From Ectocarpus siliculosus (Eukaryota > Sar > Phaeophyceae > Ectocarpales > Ectocarpaceae), in contig FN648340.1 in NCBI GenBank assembly GCA_000310025.1, positions 67,135-131,134 of the forward strand: DNA of 64,000 nucleotides, read 5' to 3'. Positions 58,153 through 64,000 of this stretch are shown here, in pieces; positions within the stretch are counted from its first letter, which is position 1; every line of letters begins with the position of its first letter. A program made the translations under genes and the position numbers. The notes beneath the pieces were generated by a model that was given only the letters and a program-made list of their open reading frames with translations, did not search any database and was not told the DNA's origin.

Positions 58153-61100
58153 TCAACGATTCCGCGAGGAGGGCCAGCCCTTCTTCCTCGACGCGTTCGA
58201 CCTGTTGTCCCTGTCCACCCTCCCGCCGCCCTCCCACGCGGGAGCCTCCAGCTTCACGTCCCCCTTCTTGATCCTCTCCAGTATGCGGTCCCCCTCGTTC
58301 ACCCTCGCCTTGCGCTTCCCGCTACTCGACCTGCTGCCCTTCCCCGTGCCTTGCCGAGTCGGCTCCTTCTCGTCCTTTCGTGCCCAGGAGGCCGTCTGCC
58401 ACTCGTGATCGTCGTCGTCAAAGAAGGCGGGTTCTCCTTGCGGCGGGGTACCCCCCCCCCTTGCTGACGCCGTCGTTGCCGGAGCCCCCGCCCGAGCGGA
58501 CGGCGCGACCGCCTTTCGGACCCCGCTTCTATCCCACGCTCCCACCTGCGAGAAAAAGACCGCGCGCGTGTGGTGACGAAAAAGGGAAACGTATCCAATG
58601 GTATGCTGCTGCTGCCGTCAAGGGACCTGGACTCTTGCCGCCCATTTTTCCCCGTACCGAGTTTGCGATAAACTGCACCACAACGGCTAGCCTCAACGCA
58701 TCTTTGCCGTCCTCGAAACCACATTTACCTAATTTCCACTCATCCCCCTCTTAGTCTAACGCATGTCTGCGGTACTCTAAAACCACATTTACCAGGTTCC
58801 ACTCGGCCTCCTCTTCGTCCAAAATATCTCTGCGGTACGGTACCCCATATTCACCTGATTCCACACATCCTCCTCTTCGTCTATTATAAAACATCTGCGG
58901 TACTCTAGACCACGTTCGTCCGATTCCACTCATCCCCCTCTTCGTCTAACGCATCTCTGCGGTACTCTAGACCACGTTCGTCCGATTCCACTCATCCCCC
59001 TCTTCGTCTAACGCATCTCTGCGGTACTCTAGACCACGTTCACCCGCTTCCACTCATCCCCCCGTTTCTTCCAAAACATCTCTTCGGGTATGCCTTCGGA
59101 ATCGTTCTCACCTGATTCCACTCGTCCTCCTCCTCGTCCAACGCGTCTCTGCGGTACTCCGAGCCGTGGTACTGCTGCTGTGACGTCATCCGCGACGACA
59201 TTCTTCCCGCCGCCGCGGCCTGCCGATGTCGACCCTCCGCCCTTGTAGGGGTAGGGGCCAGCTGCTTCGCGGGGCTCTTGAGTGTCTTGGTCGTCAAGTT
59301 CTTCAGCTTCTCGATCTCCCACTGGTTTTCATTTTGGTTCGTCGCATTCGGGTATGTCGGTTGGTGTATTTTCGGCAAGGAAGGTATGCATACGAATCAA
59401 AAAGTATGTCCGGTTTGTAGAGTGAGCAGGAGCCAGGGAACTTGACTGGAGAGTTGCGAGGTGGCAGCACCGCGGCGGCTGTCACCTCGGAGTCAATGCG
59501 CAGAAATGGCTACCGTCAAAATAGAGTGTGATGTAGCGCTGAGCTCCATCATTCACGCGGCCGATCAATTCTTGAGGCTTCGATCAAACGAGGATAACAA
59601 ACGTGGTAGAGCATACATACCCATGGTAGGTTATAGCACCAAACGTCGGGAGGAAATGGGGGACCTTACGAGAGCGTAGCTTGCACCGATGGCACAGAAT
59701 TAATCTCCTGTGCGAAGGGTTACACGGGTGAAAGAGAGAACCATTCTCGAGTACCCAAGCGACTATCCCGCAAGAAAATTACTACCTCCGGAAGCAAGGA
59801 TGATTGCCGTCGACCCAGTGACGACTCTGCGACGAGCACTGCGCCGTACCTGTTCGAGTTCTCGCCACTCCCCCGGTCTCAAGTTCTTGAGCCTGATCGG
59901 GCCGTGAGACACGCGCGTGATGGACTTGACCTCGTGTCCAATGCCCTCGAACATGCGGCGGATCTGCCTGTTCTTGCCCTCTCGGATGATGATGTCCACG
60001 GTCGTCACCCTCGTCCGGCGATCGTAGTTCACCACCTCCACTATGCACGGCCGAGTGCTGGGAGGAGGTGAACGGGGATTGTCCAAGGAGATAATTTAGC
60101 GCCACAGGAAAAGAGGGGCCCGTGAACATCGAACACAGCACGCAGTCAGCACAAATCGAATGGCGGGGGAACGAAAAAAAATGACAGCAAGATGGATTTC
60201 AGCACAAACTCAATATCGGGGGAGGGGGTGACGCAACAATATGGCAGGAAGATGGATGTACATCATACTTGTATCAAAAACACTTTGGATTGAGGCATCT
60301 AATCAAGATCGTATCACTTCTGGCAATCCATCAACCCACTCAGTGCTACTCCTGGTTCCACATTTCCGCAGAATATATTTTTGTATCATAATCTCGAGCC
60401 AACCACAGCGATATGCACAAAATTGGCAGCGGCACCGCTCTTTCCACCTATACGGCAGCCTTGGGTGAAGGAGATAGTACTCACGGATTCGGATCACCGT
60501 CCAGAAGCATGCCCTGGGTTAGAACATCCCACTCCTCAGTGGTAGGGTATCCGGACGTGAGGGCAACGCGATAGGTCTTCTCGTGTCCGTACGAGGGGTG
60601 CGTCAGCGGGTTGATCTGAACAACAGCGCCGGCGGCAGCAGCAGCATCAGCAGCAGCAATAGTAGCAAAGCGGCAGCGGCAGCGGCAGCAGTTAAGTCGG
60701 AAGACCGCCCGTCGAACACTACGGCCGTCGAACTGCACTAAATAGCGGGCAATCATCGAAGACGAGAAGGCGCGACACGTACCAGCCTCGTAGTAAAACG
60801 GCTTGACACACAAAGCACGGGATGAGGGCCGCCCGCCCACCCACTCACCCAAGAGTTCTCGTTGGTCAGCAGCAGGAGGCCGCAGCTATCTCGATCGAGC
60901 CGGCCCACCGGCACCAGCCTCATCTCCAAGCCCCGGGGGATGGAGGCGACCGCGGTGGGCCTCCCGAGCTCGTCCGACACGGTGCAGATGACACCCTTGG
61001 GCTTGTTGAGCGCGACCCACTTGATCTCGGAGTCGGGGCGCATGGACACGCGATTGCCGTCCACGTGCACCTGGTCCCTTCGGGGGTTCACCTACCGTAC

Positions 61101-62724
61101 AGCAAAATATGTGTAGAGCAAAAAATGCCATGAGAAACCGATCAAAGATAGGTGTTAGAAATTGACCAATACACTGAAAAACGACCGACACGTGACAACT
61201 CGACGAAAACGTGAGAAATCGACCTAAACACTCATGACAAATTGACAAAGAGCCAAAACCTCGACCCAACAAAGTGAGCTCTCCACGACGGCTGTCCTCT
61301 TCAATTGTACAGCACAACAACGCCGGCCGCGAGAAAGGAACAGGCACTGGCAGCAGGCGTCGTGTTCTTATTTCTTCTCCCTCTGGTGCACTGAGAAAGG
61401 CCGTTAACGTGCACATCGAGACCCCACGATATGGTGCCCAAAAATCAAAATCGAGCACACGTTCAACACGAGCACCCCAACACACACATCCCAGAGTGGC
61501 TCCGTGTTCGAACTACTGTATGGCAAGCAGATACCGTGGTCAACCGACACCGCCCATGTTCCGCCGCAACAACACCACAGCTGTTCCATCCCGCCTGCCC
61601 CCCCTGCCCCAAAGCGTACCTTAACCCCGAGCTCCTTGACCATCTTCCCATTTACCCTCACTCGCCCATCCAAGATCATCTGCTCGCATTGCCGCCGTGA
61701 GTCCAAGCCCGCGTGACTCAAGAATTTCTGAAGCCGCTCCTCTCCGCCTAGCGCGAACGCATCGGGGGGGCTTCCTCTCCCCCTCCCTCTTCCCCTTCCG
61801 CCGCGCCCCCCCCCGCCCCGCCCGCCCCCGGGCATCACCATGACATGGGTTCTTGCTCTGGAGCCTGCATTTTTTTGTCACGTCGGGTGGGAAAAGGGTC
61901 GGCAGCCCTACATGTTGGCTTGAGCTCAGCCTCTTGTCGATACTCGATGCCGTTTGGTTGCGGTGCACTTGTCGACGAACATGGAGTTCTACATGTAGTC
62001 CAACTCTCTGGTACATGCTATTGCCATCACCGTAACCGGCTTGTAATGGGGGCTTGGTGCATCAGAACTGGTGAGAAAAGTGTGGGCAATAGAGAACGCA
62101 ATTGTTTGGGCAAGTGCAGCCTATAAGCTGTGTGTGCCTAGGAGAGGAGAGGGAAACAGGCACAGCATGTTGTGTCATGTGTTGCATGACTCTCCCAGAA
62201 ACACATCTCACCATTCCCAAACCAGTACAGATATCGTAGACCAGCACGAACGACAGTCATGTTGCAACCATCTCCTGTGTGGGTGCTCTCGTGCGTGCGT
62301 GTAGGGGGGGAGACTGCACGACTCGATGGACTTCAAGTGCAACCGGTGACTGCTGTCGTGGCAGCTACAGCAGTACTGCTTTACACACACCTTCTGCTGT
62401 TGCAGCAACCCGTTGTACATACCACTCTGCAGAGTAGATGCGGGAAAAGTGCCATTCTACATGGCACCACCATAGCAGCTCACCGACAGGCGGGTCCTCT
62501 TGCTACCCAAGCTCACCTCTACTACTCTGCCGCACGCAGCAGGGTGAAGAATCGAGCCATGAGCGGCTGCCGACAATCCTTGCTCCGGGGACACCACCAG
62601 TGAGGCTGGCCGAAGGAGGAGCCACAAGGCACTGAGCTGTCCCCAACAGCCACAACGCGACGACCAAAGTCCCTGGCACTCTCGGGTGTAGCCGCGCAAC
62701 GGAGTACTCCCGTGGTGATGACAT
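58153..62724 (-). CDS. RsuA/RluB-family pseudouridine synthase, organelle-targeted
   Basis: Complete seven-exon model, 545 aa: 62724-62517, 61864-61620, 61091-60849, 60615-60485, 60057-59850, 59321-59112 and 58545-58153 (TGA); every phase agrees. It converts a specific rRNA uridine to pseudouridine. Residues 1 to about 30 form a signal peptide (GTLVVALWLLGTAQC followed by LVAPP), and the next 40 are Ser/Arg-rich, as in bipartite plastid presequences of brown algae. An Arg/Gly linker precedes the S4 RNA-binding domain (ERLQKFLSHAGLDSRRQCEQ, about 111-151). The synthase core has VALNKPKGVICTVSD, the catalytic loop PVGRLDRDSCGLLLLTN (Asp217), HEKTYRV and REGKNRQIRRMFEGIGHEV. The last two exons (residues 346-545) are a charged, probably disordered tail absent from bacterial homologues. 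I chose the Met at 62724 because the hydrophobic core follows closely; a Met at 62793 is also in frame. Confidence 0.95.
58728..59165 (-). repeat. 62-bp tandem array derived from an exon 3' end plus splice donor
   Basis: About seven units on the minus strand read GAGTACCGCAGAGATGCGTT, AGACGAAGAGGGGGATGAGT, GGAATC, then donor-proximal intron sequence. The first unit (59165-59103) is the real end of exon 6, coding EYRRDALDEEEDEWNQ, with its GTGAGA donor. The others lie in the following intron. The two at about 58922-59045 are nearly identical, and several keep a GT after the GGAAYC block. Confidence 0.9.
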
Positions 62725-63128
62725 GATGATGGTGCTTGCTGGCTGGTTTGGTTTGGCTGCTGTGTGCTGCTTTGGCGTTGGTCGAGGGGGCACCGTGGAA
62801 GGAAATATTGGGGTGTTCAGCCAGCCCGCGCGGCGTGTGCGTGGGCTATTGGTGAGGTTTTCGCCGTTTCTACGTTACGGTTCGCCTACAACTACATCAT
62901 GTGCGCAACGGAGACACGATCTTCCCGCTTCGTGATGAAAGATCGCAGTAGCCCCACACCGATAACAGCGCAGACTCCGAAAATCGTCCAAACCTTTCGG
63001 TATACGAACTGGAGGTGGAGACTAGGCTCGAGCCTGGTCGTCAACGGGGTTGCGCTGTTATTGTTGTCTCCCTCCACTCGTTCGAGTCTTCGGTGTATTC
63101 AAGCTGCGTGTTCGGCTGATATTGAATC
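62725..63128. promoter_or_regulatory. Bidirectional promoter interval
   Basis: 404 bp separate the start codons of the minus-strand pseudouridine synthase gene and the plus-strand membrane-protein gene. No third gene fits, so both 5' UTRs and promoters should lie here. I see no clear TATA element. Confidence 0.5.
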
Positions 63129-63508
63129 ATGGCTGGACCTGCTGAGGCATCGTCAAGGGCGAGCCCCACAAGCAGCTTCAATTCGAGCCAAGAGTTCTCC
63201 GCGTCGAGGGTGCTCTCGAACGGAACTTGTGGCGTTGTCTCATCGGTGATATGGATCATCATCTCTGCTGGCCTCTGCTTCCCGTGGTTGCTGGAGCAGC
63301 CCTCGGCATCCAAGGCTGGGGACTCCCCCAAGTCGGTCGCGTGGTTCGTCGTGTTGGCCATCGACCTTTTGATCGGGGCCATGAGCGTATTTTCTCTGTG
63401 GTTTCGGCGAAGCACTCTGAGCATCATGCTGCTCATTTGGGGCGCTGGCGGCATCGTGGTCACTTTCTTGATGGGAAGTTTCGCGATGCTACCGGCAGTG
63501 GCCACAAT
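63129..63508 (+). CDS. Small multi-spanning membrane protein, first exon (3' partial)
   Basis: The exon starts at the ATG at 63129 and encodes 126 codons plus two bases before a strong GTGAGC donor. If unspliced, the frame ends one codon later at a TGA inside that donor. Residues 1-30 are Ser-rich and polar. Three hydrophobic helices follow: GVVSSVIWIIISAGLCFPWL, AWFVVLAIDLLIGAMSVFSL and SIMLLIWGAGGIVVTFLMGS. A Pro/Ser/Asp loop separates the first two. I do not recognise the family. Its start is head-to-head with the pseudouridine synthase gene. The antisense frame here is also open, but the helix pattern and donor favour this strand. Confidence 0.5.
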
Positions 63509-64000
63509 GTGAGCATAGAATGCAAAACTAATTAGCTGAGTGGGTACCTATATAGTCTATGTCAATGTCATTTGTACGGTGCTGCTGTTTCCGAATATAT
63601 TATCTTTATTGTACACCACAGAGATCGGTCGTGCTGGTTGCGCACATACTGTACGAACTTTCGTTGGCAACGAGGATGATTGTTTTGTTGTGGTGAACTC
63701 ACGAGAGAGAGTCCCGGGTGATCATGTGGAAGAAAAGCTCTGTTTGCCCCGTACGATTTCCTCTGTACACCGTTTACAACAGGTCGAGTGAAAGCTGGAA
63801 TCTTGTTCAGCTAGTCCAAGTAGCCTCCACCAGTTATTACCGCTTTTATTTTTTGCCTCTCTCTGTTTTTTTGTTGCCGTACCATATTGGTGGTCGAGAT
63901 TAGTTGTTTCTACCTCTCTCTGATCGGGAGCAGAACTACAGCAGCAGCAGTTATTAATATTTAGTTGTTAGAACCGTCCAAGTGGTCTGTGCACCTGGTG
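63509..64000 (+). other. Probable intron to window edge
   Basis: If the donor at 63509 is used, this is the first intron of the membrane-protein gene. It is AT-rich and pyrimidine-rich towards the end, and holds no exon I can support. Confidence 0.4.

Noticed and set aside
63041-63505. 154-codon minus-strand open frame.
   Set aside because: Opposite the three-helix membrane exon, whose hydrophobic periodicity and donor site are better evidence.
1-64000. Integrated phaeovirus, retroelement polymerase, transposase, CRISPR array or bacterial-type operon.
   Set aside because: No capsid, polymerase, integrase, reverse-transcriptase or transposase motif and no regularly spaced direct repeats of CRISPR type were seen on either strand.

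Overview
The window looks like nuclear DNA of a brown alga, most like Ectocarpus. Genes are cut into 5 to 12 exons of roughly 50-700 bp by GT-AG introns of several hundred bp. Coding exons are GC-rich, genes lie on both strands without operons, CAG/CTG tracts and simple repeats are frequent, and domain architectures are stramenopile-like. Species assignment is inference from style. The gene models were built by hand: exons were joined only where a GT donor, an AG acceptor, the codon phase and (where known) the family alignment agreed.

Layout: (1) 231-10241, minus: TMCO4/DUF726 alpha/beta hydrolase, 12 exons, 3' end beyond the left edge and 5' end not found. (2) 12089-17408, minus: complete 7-exon mitochondrial-carrier (SLC25) protein of 679 aa with a 355-aa N-terminal extension. 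(3) 18180-20392, plus: F-box protein, divergent from the carrier. (4) 21102-25627, plus: DUSP-domain protein like the C-terminal half of USP48, no protease domain seen. (5) 25.6-29.7 kb: nothing supportable. (6) 29718-32697, minus: HeLo/MLKL-N-terminal-like helical protein with a coiled coil and a hydrophobic C-terminal segment. (7) 34388-39786, minus: bacterial-type secreted-lipase homologue with a complete catalytic triad and a C-terminal transmembrane tail. (8) 42450-46686, plus: complete ankyrin-repeat protein of 504 aa, followed by a 350-bp satellite. (9) 49487-54613, plus: 8-exon coiled-coil/UIM protein of 604 aa.

(10) 54.6-58.2 kb: AT-richer, no gene. (11) 58153-62724, minus: complete 7-exon RsuA/RluB-type pseudouridine synthase of 545 aa with a signal-peptide-plus-transit-peptide start. 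(12) 63129-63508, plus: first exon of a small multi-spanning membrane protein that probably continues past the right edge.

Repeats explain much of the rest. They include a tRNA-like SINE-type family (five copies), a foldback element with a TCGA-rich core (six or more copies), an antisense ankyrin pseudogene in an intron of gene 1, an intronic minisatellite made of acceptor-like units, and a 62-bp tandem array that copies the end of an exon with its splice donor. No CRISPR, rRNA, clear tRNA, insertion sequence or viral gene was seen. Three genes carry ubiquitin-linked domains (F-box, DUSP, UIM) and three encode membrane-active proteins (DUF726 hydrolase, lipase, HeLo-like). Nothing in the sequence shows that they act together.
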